From assembly GCF_029714405.1 (NCBI RefSeq), contig NZ_CP121650.1, positions 8,685,001-8,749,000 on the forward strand: a stretch of DNA of 64,000 nucleotides, read 5' to 3'. The notes under the pieces were generated by a model. That model was not told the DNA's origin. It searched no databases and worked only from the letters and a program-made list of their open reading frames with translations. The stretch comes from Bradyrhizobium sp. CB82. GTDB taxonomy: Bacteria; Pseudomonadota; Alphaproteobacteria; Rhizobiales; Xanthobacteraceae. Below are positions 28,882 to 37,566 of this stretch, one piece after another (position 1 is the first letter of the stretch; the number at the start of each line of letters is the position of its first letter). Both the position numbers and the translations under genes were made by a program.

Positions 28882-30546
28882 ATGACGACAATGACTGTGT
28901 CCCGTGCTGGCGCAGGAGGCATGACGAAGGACGAACGGTTCGTCATTCTCGCCTCTTCGCTCGGCACCGTCTTCGAGTGGTACGATTTTTACCTCTACGG
29001 TTCGCTCGCCGGCATCATCGGCGTGCAGTTCTTCTCGGATTATCCGCCGGCGACCCGTGACATTTTCGCGCTGCTGGCCTTCGCGGCAGGCTTTCTCGTG
29101 CGCCCGTTCGGCGCCATCGTGTTCGGCCGCGTCGGCGACATCGTCGGCCGCAAATACACCTTCCTCGTCACTATCCTGATCATGGGTCTGTCGACCTTCA
29201 TCGTCGGCCTGCTACCGAACGCCGCGACCATCGGCTTCGCCGCTCCGGTGATCCTGATCGCGCTGCGCCTTGCCCAGGGCCTCGCCCTCGGCGGCGAATA
29301 TGGCGGCGCGGCGACCTATGTCGCCGAGCACGCGCCGCACGGCAAGCGCGGCTATTACACCTCCTTCATCCAGACCACCGCGACGCTCGGCCTGTTCCTG
29401 TCGCTGCTGGTCATCCTGTTCACCCGCAACGCGACCGGTGAAGCCGATTTCGCCAAGTGGGGCTGGCGCATCCCGTTCCTGGTCTCGGTGCTCTTGCTCG
29501 GCGTCTCGGTCTGGATCCGGCTGCGCCTCAATGAATCGCCGATCTTCCAGAAGATGAAGGAAGAAGGAAAGAGCTCGAAGGCGCCGCTGACGGAGGCCTT
29601 CGCCAACTGGCAGAACGGCAAGATCGTGCTGCTCGCACTGCTCGGCGGCACCATGGGCCAGGGCGTGGTCTGGTACACCGGCCAGTTCTATGCGCTATTT
29701 TTCCTGCAATCGATCCTGAAGGTGGACGGCCCGACCGCCAACCTCCTGATCGCCTGGTCGCTGCTGCTCGGCACCGGCTTCTTTATCGTGTTCGGCGCGC
29801 TGTCCGACAAGATCGGCCGCAAGCCGATCATCCTCGGCGGCTGCCTGATCGCGGCGCTGACCTTCTTCCCGATCTTCCGCATGATCACCGCCAACGCCAA
29901 CCCTGCGTTGGAGAAGGCGATCGAGGCAACGAAGGTCGAGGTTGTGGCCGATCCCGCGGGCTGCGGCGATCTGTTCAACCCGGTCGGCACACGCGTGTTC
30001 ACCGCGCCTTGCGACACCGCGCGCGCCTTCCTGTCCCAGTCGTCGGTCAAATATGTCACGACCCCGGGCGCGGCCGGCTCCGCCGTCAAGGTCGTCGTCA
30101 ACGGCAAGGACGTGCCTTATGCCAACGCCAAGGACAGCAACCCGGCGGTACTCGCGGCGGTGCAGGCAGCCGGCTATCCCAAGGCGGGCGATCCCGGCAT
30201 CGTGAAGATGGCGCATCCGTTCGACATCTTCCGTCCGCAGGTGGCTGCGATCATCGGCTTGCTGTTCATCCTGGTGATCTTCGTCACCATGGTGTACGGG
30301 CCGATCGCGGCGATGCTGGTCGAACTGTTCCCGACCAAGATCCGCTACACCTCGATGTCTCTGCCCTACCACATCGGCAACGGCTGGTTCGGCGGACTGC
30401 TGCCCGCGACCGCGTTTGCGATCGTGGCCTCGACCGGCGATATCTATGCCGGCCTCTGGTATCCGATCGTGTTCGCGGTGATCACCGCCGTGGTCGGCTT
30501 CCTGTTCCTGCCCGAGACCAAGGACGTCGACATCAAGACGACCTGA
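28882..30546 (+). CDS. MFS transporter of the metabolite:H+ symporter (MHS) type
   Basis: A 554-residue inner-membrane symporter. The N-terminal half is typical of ShiA/ProP/KgtP-like proteins: GTVFEWYDFYLYGSLAG in helix 1, RPFGAIVFGRVGDIVGRKYT in the loop 2-3 motif, LRLAQGLALGGEYGGAATYV in helix 4. The second half carries SDKIGRKPIILGG. Unlike most MHS proteins of 430-450 residues, there is a non-membrane insertion of about 110 residues (roughly 345-455) with two Cys (GCGDLF, APCDTA) before helix 9 or so. The ATG at 28882 has GGGAG eight to nine bases upstream. Substrate is probably a carboxylate or betaine-like solute. Confidence 0.88.
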   Translation: MTTMTVSRAGAGGMTKDERFVILASSLGTVFEWYDFYLYGSLAGIIGVQFFSDYPPATRDIFALLAFAAGFLVRPFGAIVFGRVGDIVGRKYTFLVTILIMGLSTFIVGLLPNAATIGFAAPVILIALRLAQGLALGGEYGGAATYVAEHAPHGKRGYYTSFIQTTATLGLFLSLLVILFTRNATGEADFAKWGWRIPFLVSVLLLGVSVWIRLRLNESPIFQKMKEEGKSSKAPLTEAFANWQNGKIVLLALLGGTMGQGVVWYTGQFYALFFLQSILKVDGPTANLLIAWSLLLGTGFFIVFGALSDKIGRKPIILGGCLIAALTFFPIFRMITANANPALEKAIEATKVEVVADPAGCGDLFNPVGTRVFTAPCDTARAFLSQSSVKYVTTPGAAGSAVKVVVNGKDVPYANAKDSNPAVLAAVQAAGYPKAGDPGIVKMAHPFDIFRPQVAAIIGLLFILVIFVTMVYGPIAAMLVELFPTKIRYTSMSLPYHIGNGWFGGLLPATAFAIVASTGDIYAGLWYPIVFAVITAVVGFLFLPETKDVDIKTT

Positions 30547-30590
30547 TCGCGGAGCTGCCGGCGGCCTGCCGCCGGCGCAAGCCCAAAAGC

Positions 30591-30624
30591 AAACCGGCCG
30601 CGAAATCCGCGGCCGGTTTTGTTT
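30591..30624. terminator. Bidirectional intrinsic terminator
   Basis: A perfect 12-bp stem, AAACCGGCCGCG (30591-30602) and its complement (30608-30619), loop AAATC, with T-rich sequence after it on the plus strand (TTTTGTTTT) and A/T on the other side. It sits between the convergent MHS transporter and yjbQ genes. Confidence 0.85.
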
Positions 30625-30640
30625 TATCAACGCAGGTTGG

Positions 30641-31105
30641 TCAGTTCGCCTGGCCGATGAATTGCAGCACGATTTCGCGACGGTGCGGCTGCGCACGATG
30701 CTCGACCAGATAGATCGCCTGCCAGGTGCCGAGCGCGAGGGCGCCGTTCAGGACCGGCACCTGGAGCGATGTCTCGGTCAGCATGGTCTTGATATGCGCC
30801 GGCATATCGTCGGGGCCCTCGGTGTCATGCACCCAGCCGGCATTTTCCGGCGCGAGCCGCGACAGCGCCGTGGTGAGGTCGACGAGCACGGAAGGATCGG
30901 CATTTTCCTGGATCGTCAACGACGCCGAGGTATGACGGATGAACAGCGTCAATGCGCCCTCACGCGCCTGAACGTCGCGCACGAATTTTGCCGCCTCCGC
31001 CGTGAGGTCGACGAAGCCGCGGCCTGAGGTGTGCACCGTCAGCAACGATGATGCGATCGTCGTGGCTTGCACGGTGGATGGCGCGGAGCGCGTCGTCGAT
31101 GTCAT
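30641..31105 (-). CDS. YjbQ/UPF0047 family protein
   Basis: A 154-residue soluble protein of the YjbQ family, small proteins with weak thiamine-phosphate synthase activity whose true role is unsettled. The family hallmark LFIRHTSASLTIQENADPSV is present, followed by HDTEGPDDMPAHIKTMLTET and GTWQAIYLVEHR with the conserved His and Glu. I chose the ATG at 31105; another at 31135 adds ten residues and neither has a strong ribosome site. Downstream terminator at 30591-30624. Confidence 0.9.
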   Translation of the reverse strand: MTSTTRSAPSTVQATTIASSLLTVHTSGRGFVDLTAEAAKFVRDVQAREGALTLFIRHTSASLTIQENADPSVLVDLTTALSRLAPENAGWVHDTEGPDDMPAHIKTMLTETSLQVPVLNGALALGTWQAIYLVEHRAQPHRREIVLQFIGQAN

Positions 31106-31190
31106 CAAATCTGTCGCTTTATCGAACGCTGCCATGGAACGTCGTTGTCGAAGAACGCCGCTGTGCGCCATCCGTTGCGAAAACACCGCG

Positions 31191-31703
31191 TCAAATCTTC
31201 CCCGACAAGTCCTTCTCCACGCGGTTGGCCATCTCGATCAGCCGCCGCCAGGCGCGCTCCAGGAACGACACCACGCGATCGACGTCCTGGTCGCTCGGCA
31301 GCGGGACCTCGATCTTGCGGTCGTTCTCCGCGGCTTTCGGCTCGGCCTTCTTCAGCGAGTCGGATTTCGGCAGCGCGTCCTCGATCTTTCCGGAAACGGT
31401 CGGCCCGGCGGCTTTCAGCTTCTCGAGCTCGGCCTGCAGGCGGCCGATCTCGGCATCGAGCGCGGAGCGCTCGTCGGGTACGGCGTAGCAGGCCCAGCCC
31501 GCCCCGTTGTTCGAGCAGGTGGACACGACCCCGGTGCGCGTATCGAGCCGCAACACGCCGTCCGGCGTCGGTGTCATGGTGTAGCGGCCGTTCTCGCTCT
31601 CGGGCGCCGATTGCGCGGCAACGAGGCTGCCGCCCGCCGCGACTGCCACGGCGATGACCGCCGCCGAAAACCATGATGCTGTGGATGACGTCGCTGACCT
31701 CAT
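31191..31703 (-). CDS. Membrane-anchored or exported coiled-coil protein, function unknown
   Basis: A 170-residue protein. Residues about 10-32 (WFSAAVIAVAVAAGGSLVAA) form a membrane anchor or signal peptide. A short domain with two Cys follows (RTGVVSTCSNNGAGWACYAV), then a coiled coil (ALDAEIGRLQAELEKLKAAG) and a polar linker with Pro and Lys. Proteins of this plan are common in Bradyrhizobium but unnamed. The ATG at 31703 is chosen because it directly precedes the hydrophobic segment. It precedes yjbQ's neighbour region with its stop 86 bases upstream of yjbQ's start. Confidence 0.7.
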   Translation of the reverse strand: MRSATSSTASWFSAAVIAVAVAAGGSLVAAQSAPESENGRYTMTPTPDGVLRLDTRTGVVSTCSNNGAGWACYAVPDERSALDAEIGRLQAELEKLKAAGPTVSGKIEDALPKSDSLKKAEPKAAENDRKIEVPLPSDQDVDRVVSFLERAWRRLIEMANRVEKDLSGKI

Positions 31704-31955
31704 GGCGCTGCTCCGTCGGAAGATGATGTGACCTGCCCACAATCCTACACCCCGCGCGCGAAAAACGCGCCGGCGCGATGACTGATTTCCGCACCTCGTT
31801 CGATATCCGTCGAGCGGCCAAATCCGGGCCAGACCCGCCGATTGCGGCGCGGGCTGCTGCGGTGCGGCGTCACGCTGTGCGCAGCGCTGGAGAACGCAGT
31901 GTTATCGCAAGTAATATCAAATAGATACGCGGAAACGACGCAATCGTGACTTGGC

Positions 31956-31984
31956 TTGACTTGATTATGTGCGGTCAGTATGGT
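31956..31984 (+). promoter_or_regulatory. Probable promoter of the atp operon
   Basis: TTGACT (31956-31961), a 17-base spacer and TATGGT (31979-31984) form a good vegetative promoter, about 65 bases before the atpI start. The surrounding 31704-32050 is otherwise AT-richer non-coding DNA with no gene. Confidence 0.55.
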
Positions 31985-32050
31985 CCGCGCGGCTTTCGAG
32001 GGTGGCGGGCGTAATTTCCATTTAACCGCGGCGTTTCGGGTCTTCGTTGC

Positions 32051-32425
32051 ATGACCACAGGCACGGGGCACGGCGAGAATGGAAATGGCGATAAGTCGCC
32101 CGAGGAGGCTGCGCTTTCCGAACGGCTCGGAAGTCTTAATCAGCGGTTGTCCGAATTTCGCGACCGCAAGATCAAGACCGAGCAACCCGCAGGTGACGGT
32201 GGAGACGGAGCGGCCAGAGCCTCGGCGATGGCGCTTGGTTTCCGGCTATCCTCCGAGTTGATCGCCGGCGTCATTGTCGGAGCGGGGATTGGCTGGGGGT
32301 TCGACCGCTTGCTGTCGACGTCGCCTTTCGGATTTATCGTGTTCACGCTGCTGGGCTTCGTGGCCGGCGTGGTGAATGTGGTGAGATCGGCGGGCGCGGG
32401 TCAAAACAGGCGCAGCGGTTCGTAG
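32051..32425 (+). CDS. atpI: ATP synthase accessory protein AtpI
   Basis: A 124-residue small membrane protein, first of the Fo operon. The N-terminal half is polar and charged (SERLGSLNQRLSEFRDRKIK); the C-terminal half has two helices (LIAGVIVGAGIGWGFDRLL and FIVFTLLGFVAGVVNVVRS), the AtpI/AtpZ pattern. It assists assembly of the c-ring and possibly Mg2+ supply. It is followed by a 108-base GC-rich gap with several small hairpins before atpB. Confidence 0.9.
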   Translation: MTTGTGHGENGNGDKSPEEAALSERLGSLNQRLSEFRDRKIKTEQPAGDGGDGAARASAMALGFRLSSELIAGVIVGAGIGWGFDRLLSTSPFGFIVFTLLGFVAGVVNVVRSAGAGQNRRSGS

Positions 32426-32533
32426 CCCCTCTGGCCAGAGGAATTTTTCGTGCCGGCCTCGCCGGTACGGGCCGGCCCGGCCGGCTGACCGAGACCAGCC
32501 GGCGAGCCCGGCAGACCAAGAGATGCCGCGCTG

Positions 32534-33283
32534 ATGAAAATCGATCCGATCCACCAGTTCAACATCGAGCCTCTCTTCACGATCGGCCATATCGGCAACC
32601 ACACGATCGCCTTCACAAATTCATCGCTCTACATGCTGGTGGCGGTGGCGCTGATCTCGATCCTGATGCTTGCCAGCGGCACGCAGCTCGTCCCCGGGCG
32701 CCTGCAGTCGATCGCCGAAATCTCCTACGAGTTCGTCGCCTCGACCATCCGCTCGACCGCCGGCGCGGAAGGCATGAAGTTCTTCCCGCTCATCTTCTCG
32801 CTGTTCATGTTCATCTGTGTCTCGAACCTGGTCGGCATCATTCCCTACACGTTCACGATCTCGAGCCACCTGATCGTGACCGCGGCGCTCGCGCTTCTGG
32901 TGTTCTTCACGGTCCTGATCTACGGCGTCTACAAGAACGGTCTGAAATTCTTCAAGATATTCGTCCCGCACGGTGTTCCCGGCTACATCCTGCCGCTGGT
33001 GATGTTCATCGAGATCCTGTCCTTCTTCCTGCGGCCGGTCTCGCACAGCGTGCGTCTGTTCGCCAACATGCTGGCCGGCCACATCGCGCTGAAGGTGTTC
33101 GCGGGATTCGTCGCCATGCTCGGAGTCTCGCTCGGCGCCATCGGCTGGATCGGCGGCGTGCTGCCGCTCGCGCTCACCGTCGCGCTCACCGCGCTGGAGC
33201 TGCTGGTCGCGTTCCTCCAGGCCTATGTGTTCGCGATCCTGACCTGCATCTACCTCAACGACGCCATTCATCCGGGACACTGA
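32534..33283 (+). CDS. atpB: ATP synthase Fo subunit a
   Basis: A 249-residue membrane subunit that forms the proton half-channels against the c-ring. The essential arginine is Arg174 in [40 protein letters not shown] near the C-terminus is the other conserved helix. Length and start fit the alphaproteobacterial family. Next gene atpE starts 54 bases downstream with GGAG before it. Confidence 0.96.
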   Translation: MKIDPIHQFNIEPLFTIGHIGNHTIAFTNSSLYMLVAVALISILMLASGTQLVPGRLQSIAEISYEFVASTIRSTAGAEGMKFFPLIFSLFMFICVSNLVGIIPYTFTISSHLIVTAALALLVFFTVLIYGVYKNGLKFFKIFVPHGVPGYILPLVMFIEILSFFLRPVSHSVRLFANMLAGHIALKVFAGFVAMLGVSLGAIGWIGGVLPLALTVALTALELLVAFLQAYVFAILTCIYLNDAIHPGH

Positions 33284-33337
33284 ACGGTCCGGGGAATTTC
33301 CACCCACAACCCAAATCTTTCTTCCAAGGAGTCAAAA

Positions 33338-33568
33338 ATGGATCCGGCAGCAGCAAAACTTATCGGCGCGGGCATCGCGTGCATCGGCATGGGCGGTGCG
33401 GGCGTCGGCGTGGGCGTGATCTTCGGCAACTACCTCGCCGCAGCCGTGCGCAATCCGTCGGCTGCGCAGGGTCAGTTCGGCAACCTGATCTTCGGCTTCG
33501 CCGTGACCGAAGCGCTCGGCATCTTCTCGCTGCTGATCGCGCTGCTTCTGCTGTTCGTTCCGCTCTGA
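33338..33568 (+). CDS. atpE: ATP synthase Fo subunit c
   Basis: A 76-residue hairpin of two membrane helices that builds the rotor ring. The ring-packing glycine pattern [20 protein letters not shown] is in helix 1, the polar loop has RNPSAAQGQ, and the proton-carrying carboxylate is Glu58 in [11 protein letters not shown] strong ribosome site (AAGGAG) precedes it, as expected for the high-copy subunit. Confidence 0.97.
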   Translation: MDPAAAKLIGAGIACIGMGGAGVGVGVIFGNYLAAAVRNPSAAQGQFGNLIFGFAVTEALGIFSLLIALLLLFVPL

Positions 33569-33627
33569 GGACGTTTTCGCGCCGCTCGACTTGCGGGCGG
33601 CGCGCGTGACAGCAACAGGAGAACTCC

Positions 33628-34194
33628 ATGGCTGAGAGTCATGGCGGGGCGAAAGGCCCACAGGCCAATGCCCACACCGAGGCCGAGGGTGGTCATCACG
33701 GCGGCGGCTTTCCGCCGTTCGAGAGCAGTACCTTCGCGTCGCAGCTGGTGTCGCTCGCGATCTTCTTCGTCGCGCTCTATCTGATCGTGTCCCGTCTCGC
33801 CCTGCCGCGCATCGGCGGCGCGATCGAGGCGCGTCAGAACAAGATCGACGCTGATCTGGCCGAAGCGCAGAAGCTGAAGGACCAGTCCGACGCGGCGCTG
33901 AAGGCCTATGAGGGCGAGCTCGCTTCGGCGCGTTCGCGCGCCCAGGCGATCAGCAACGAGACCCGCGAAAAGTCGAATGCGCAGGCGGAAGCCGAACGCA
34001 AGTCTCTGGAAGAGCAATTGGCGAAAAAGCTCGCGGAGGCGGAGAAGGCCATCGCCTCGACCCGCGCCACCGCCATGAGCAACGTCCGCGGCATCGCGGC
34101 CGATGCGGCCGGCACGATCGTGCATCAGCTGACCGGCGTCGTTCCCGACGCCGCATCGGTCAACGCCGCGGTCGATTCGTCCCTGAAAGGTTAG
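33628..34194 (+). CDS. atpF': ATP synthase Fo subunit b' (second b-type subunit)
   Basis: A 188-residue peripheral-stalk subunit with a His/Gly-rich N-terminal extension ([19 protein letters not shown]), one membrane helix ([20 protein letters not shown]) and a long charged coiled coil ([20 protein letters not shown]). Photosynthetic and many alphaproteobacteria carry diverged b and b' genes side by side. The next gene starts five bases after this stop. The N-terminal His cluster is a common feature of Bradyrhizobium b'. Confidence 0.93.
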   Translation: MAESHGGAKGPQANAHTEAEGGHHGGGFPPFESSTFASQLVSLAIFFVALYLIVSRLALPRIGGAIEARQNKIDADLAEAQKLKDQSDAALKAYEGELASARSRAQAISNETREKSNAQAEAERKSLEEQLAKKLAEAEKAIASTRATAMSNVRGIAADAAGTIVHQLTGVVPDAASVNAAVDSSLKG

Positions 34195-34199
34195 TCGAG

Positions 34200-34685
34200 A
34201 TGTTCTTCGAACCTGAATTTTGGGTCGCCGTCGCGTTCGTGATCCTGATGGTCGTGTTTGCCTATCTCGGCATCCACAAGACCGTGCTGACCACGCTCGA
34301 CCATCGCGCCGAGCGCATCAAGGCCGAGCTCGACGACGCCCTGCGCCTCAAGCAGGAGGCGGCCAAGGTGCTCGCCGACTACAAGGCCCGCAGCGCCAGC
34401 GCCGAACGTGAGGCGCAGGACATCATCGCCAACGCAAAGGCCGAAGCCGAGCGCATCGCGGCCGAAGCCAAGGCGAAGATGGAGGATTTCGTCGCCCGCA
34501 GAACCAAGACCGCGGAGGGCAAGATAGCGCTCGCCGAGGCCCAGGCACTCGCCGACGTCCGCGCCGCAGCCGCAGAGGCCGCCGTCCAGGCCGCCTCGAC
34601 CATCCTGTCGCAGTCGGTCAAGGGCCAGGTCGCCGACGACCTGCTCGCCAAGGGCATCACCGAGGTTCGGCAGAAGCTGAACTGA
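34200..34685 (+). CDS. atpF: ATP synthase Fo subunit b
   Basis: A 161-residue peripheral-stalk subunit. One N-terminal helix ([20 protein letters not shown]) is followed by a long Ala/Glu/Lys coiled coil ([20 protein letters not shown]). It is the last gene of the Fo operon; an intrinsic terminator follows 28 bases after the stop. F1 genes (atpHAGDC) are not in the window, as usual for this group where they form a separate operon. Confidence 0.94.
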   Translation: MFFEPEFWVAVAFVILMVVFAYLGIHKTVLTTLDHRAERIKAELDDALRLKQEAAKVLADYKARSASAEREAQDIIANAKAEAERIAAEAKAKMEDFVARRTKTAEGKIALAEAQALADVRAAAAEAAVQAASTILSQSVKGQVADDLLAKGITEVRQKLN

Positions 34686-34713
34686 GTCGAGGCTTCCTCA
34701 CAAATCAAAAAAG

Positions 34714-34740
34714 GCCGGCGCGATGAGCGCCGGCTTTTTT
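34714..34740 (+). terminator. Intrinsic terminator of the atp Fo operon
   Basis: GCCGGCGC stem (34714-34721 with 34727-34734), loop GATGA, then six T. A-run on the other side makes it work for the opposite strand too. Confidence 0.92.
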
Positions 34741-34865
34741 GTTGTCCGATTGAGAACCGTCTCCACACAATCTGCGTCACGCTCCAGAGGGGGTGACGTG
34801 ATGCGGAGAGGCCGCGGCGTACTGGATGCCCGGTCGAGCCGGGGCCTGCCGGCGTTCTTTGAAGC

Positions 34866-35528
34866 CTACTTTTTCTTCTTCGGCGCCGCCTTGCCGCCCG
34901 ACAACGCCTGCGGATCGAAGCCGACGTAGAAGATGTAGGAATCGGCGACCGCGGCCGACGGCATCGGATAGACCATGTCCTCGGCGACGAAGGTGAAGGG
35001 CACGCTGCCGTCCTCGGACATCGCCACCGTGGTGCGATAGGCCTTCGACCCGATCACCTTTTCGCCGATGCCGCCCTGCACCACCGCGATACGCAACGGA
35101 ATCTCGACCGACGACGGCGCGCCGGCGGGGCCGGCGACGACACGGCCCTGAATGCCGATCCGCGCGGTGATCTCGCTGCCGTTGCGGACGCATTCGCGCG
35201 CCATCTTGGTGATCGAGGCCTGGTAGCGCACGTCATTGCCGACCGCCTGCTTGCCGGGGGCGGCCACGGCGTAGGTGGACGCGCCCGCGCGCACCGTGAC
35301 CGGCGGGCAATCGACCTCGGCCTGGGCCTCGGGCGGCTGCCCGGGGGCCGGCGTCGTGGTCTGGGCCGGCGGCTCGTCCGAGGAGCCGCCGAACAGGCTC
35401 TTGAAGCGATCAGTCAGCGACTGCGCCGCCGCCGGCGAAGCCGCCGCGAGCACAATCGACAACGCCAGCGCGATCACCGGACCTCGCCGCAGTGCGGTCT
35501 GCGAGGACCGAAGCTCTCTCACCTTCAA
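34866..35528 (-). CDS. Secreted protein of unknown function
   Basis: A 220-residue protein with an N-terminal signal peptide (RRGPVIALALSIVLAAASPAAAQ, about 23 residues, cut after AAA), a Pro/Thr-rich linker (PPAQTTTPAPGQPPEAQAEV) and a soluble domain with two Cys (DCPPVTVRAGASTYAV, ARECVRNGSEITARIGIQGR). The end is poly-Lys. No ATG opens it; TTG at 35528 has GGAG eight bases upstream and is preferred over GTG at 35522. It is convergent with the atp operon. I do not recognise the family. Confidence 0.75.
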   Translation of the reverse strand: MKVRELRSSQTALRRGPVIALALSIVLAAASPAAAQSLTDRFKSLFGGSSDEPPAQTTTPAPGQPPEAQAEVDCPPVTVRAGASTYAVAAPGKQAVGNDVRYQASITKMARECVRNGSEITARIGIQGRVVAGPAGAPSSVEIPLRIAVVQGGIGEKVIGSKAYRTTVAMSEDGSVPFTFVAEDMVYPMPSAAVADSYIFYVGFDPQALSGGKAAPKKKK

Positions 35529-35643
35529 GGACCATACTCCATGACAATGTCCCGGCAGACGCCGGCCTGCCGCGTTATATCGCCAAAATCGGCGAACCCA
35601 AGGCACACGATAAGGCAACACAACAAGGCAACTTCCGGCTTGG

Positions 35644-36231
35644 TTAGCCGCGGAAATCCTCGTGCAGCAAGCCGAACAGCAGATGGTCCTGCCAGACCCC
35701 GTTGATGCAGAGATAGCGGCGCGCCAGCCCCTCGCGGGAGAAGCCGCACTTCTCCAGCACCCGGATCGACGGCGCATTGGTAGGGATGCAGGCCGCCTCC
35801 ACCCGGTGCAGGTTGAGCTCGCCGAACAGGGTCGGCAGCAGCACCCGCAGCGCCGCCGTCATATAGCCGCGATGGGCGTAGGGCTGCCCGACCCAGTAGC
35901 CGATCGTGCCGGCCTGGACGATGCCGCGGCGGACATTGGCGAGCGTAATCCCGCCGACCATGGCGCCGTCGAGTTCCCGGAAGATCAGGAACGGATAGGA
36001 CCGGTCCGCGGCGATGTCCTCGGCATACCGGCGCAGGCGCCGGCGGAAGCCCGAGCGGGTGAGATCATCGGATGGCCAGATCGGCTCCCAGGGCGTCAGG
36101 TAGTCGCGGCTGCCCTCGCGCAGATGCGCCCATTGCAGGAAGTCCGACATCTGCGGCGCACGCAACAGCAGCCCGTTGCCGCGCGGGGCGAGGGCTGCAG
36201 GTCCACTGGATGGCAAGCGAAAAAGGGCCAT
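35644..36231 (-). CDS. GNAT-family N-acetyltransferase (RimJ/RimL-like)
   Basis: A 195-residue acetyltransferase. The acetyl-CoA-binding region is GYWVGQPYAHRGYMTAALRV (Q/RxxGxG/A-like), followed by LNLHRVEAACIPTNAPSIRV and LEKCGFSREGLARRYLCING, the RimJ/RimL pattern with the Asn and Ser of the C-terminal motif. It would acetylate a protein N-terminus or small amine. It lies 45 bases after the M16 peptidase gene on the same strand, the last of a thrC-M16-GNAT run. Confidence 0.9.
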   Translation of the reverse strand: MALFRLPSSGPAALAPRGNGLLLRAPQMSDFLQWAHLREGSRDYLTPWEPIWPSDDLTRSGFRRRLRRYAEDIAADRSYPFLIFRELDGAMVGGITLANVRRGIVQAGTIGYWVGQPYAHRGYMTAALRVLLPTLFGELNLHRVEAACIPTNAPSIRVLEKCGFSREGLARRYLCINGVWQDHLLFGLLHEDFRG

Positions 36232-36276
36232 GTGATGCTTCCCAGGGGCGCAACATGAGCCCTCCCGGCACAGCTC

Positions 36277-37566
36277 CTAGTGGAGCCTCGCCTTGGCTCG
36301 CGCCCGGGTCAATCCTTCCGCAAAAGACACCGCCGTGTCCAGACCCCTGCCGCTGCCCAATGCAACGACCGCGGGGCGGCTGCGCGATAATAGCGACCGT
36401 GCCGCATTTCGCGTCGATTCGACGCTAACGGCGTCGATTCGGGCCACCAGCTCCTGCACCGTCTGCGGCCGCCCATAGGCCAGTACATGCCGCGCGAGCT
36501 GCTCAGCGCGCGAGCTGCAGCTCTCCAGCGCCATCAACAGGCCCGCCTTCATCTGTGCTTTCGCACGCGCGATCTCTGCCTCAGTCAGGGTTTCCACCGA
36601 ATCATTTATGATATCGACGATGACCTCCATCATCTCCGGTGCGTCCGCCGGATCCGTGCCGGTGTAGAGCCCGAAGAAGCCGGTATCAGTATAGGGTGCG
36701 TGGAAGCTGTAGATCGAGTAGCACAGCCCGCGCTTCTCCCGTACTTCCTGGAACAGCCGCGACGACATCCCGCCGCCGAGGATGTTGGTGAAGACCTGGA
36801 GCGAGAACAGCGACTGGTCGGTCTGCGGCACGCCTTCCAGCGCCAGCGTCAGATGCGCCTGCTCGAGCTCGCGATGCACCACCTTCGCGCCGCCCTTGCC
36901 GAACATCGCAGGCGCCGGCTTCGGTCCCGGCGTCGCTTCGAAACTTGCAAATCGCTTCTCGACCTCGTCCACGACCTGGCGGTGATCGACCGCGCCTGCG
37001 GCGGCCACCACCATGTCGGGGCCGCGATAATGCATGGAGAGATACCCGCGCAGCATGTCGCGGTTGAAGCCGCGTAGCGTCTTGGCGGTGCCGAGCAGCG
37101 AGCGGCCCATCGCCTGGTCGGGATAGCAGAGCTCGTTGAGATGCTCGAACACGACGTCGTCGGGCGTGTCCTGCGCAGCTCCGATCTCCTGCACGATGAC
37201 GTTCTTCTCGCGCTCGAGTTCGTCCGGCTCGAAGGCGGGATTGGCGAGGATGTCGGCGAGCACGTCCAGCGCCAGCGGCACGTCGGCCTTCATCACCCGC
37301 GCGTAGTAGGACGTCGTCTCGGTCGAGGTGCCGGCGTTGAGATCGCCGCCGACTGCCTCGATCTCCTCGACGATCTCGCGCGAGGAGCGCCGGGTCGTAC
37401 CCTTGAACGCCATGTGCTCGAGCAGGTGCGAGATGCCGTGCTCGTTCGGCTTCTCGTCGCGGCCGCCGACGCCGGCCCAGACGCCGAGCGCGGCTGTCTC
37501 GACATGGGGCATGTTGTCGGTGACGACGGTGAGGCCGGAGGCAAGCTTGGAGATCTCGACGCTCAT
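36277..37566 (-). CDS. M16-family zinc metallopeptidase (processing-peptidase-like)
   Basis: A 429-residue protease. The inverted zinc motif HxxEH is at residues 47-51 (SHLLEHMAFKG), the distal Glu is in the EREKNVIVQEIG helix, and the family C-terminal half includes GGGMSSRLFQEVREKRGLCY. It resembles the bacterial relatives of mitochondrial processing peptidase beta. Its ATG overlaps the thrC stop as ATGA, so it is coupled to thrC; this pairing is conserved in Rhizobiales although the two enzymes have no shared pathway. Cytosolic, no signal peptide. Confidence 0.95.
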   Translation of the reverse strand: MSVEISKLASGLTVVTDNMPHVETAALGVWAGVGGRDEKPNEHGISHLLEHMAFKGTTRRSSREIVEEIEAVGGDLNAGTSTETTSYYARVMKADVPLALDVLADILANPAFEPDELEREKNVIVQEIGAAQDTPDDVVFEHLNELCYPDQAMGRSLLGTAKTLRGFNRDMLRGYLSMHYRGPDMVVAAAGAVDHRQVVDEVEKRFASFEATPGPKPAPAMFGKGGAKVVHRELEQAHLTLALEGVPQTDQSLFSLQVFTNILGGGMSSRLFQEVREKRGLCYSIYSFHAPYTDTGFFGLYTGTDPADAPEMMEVIVDIINDSVETLTEAEIARAKAQMKAGLLMALESCSSRAEQLARHVLAYGRPQTVQELVARIDAVSVESTRNAARSLLSRSRPAVVALGSGRGLDTAVSFAEGLTRARAKARLH

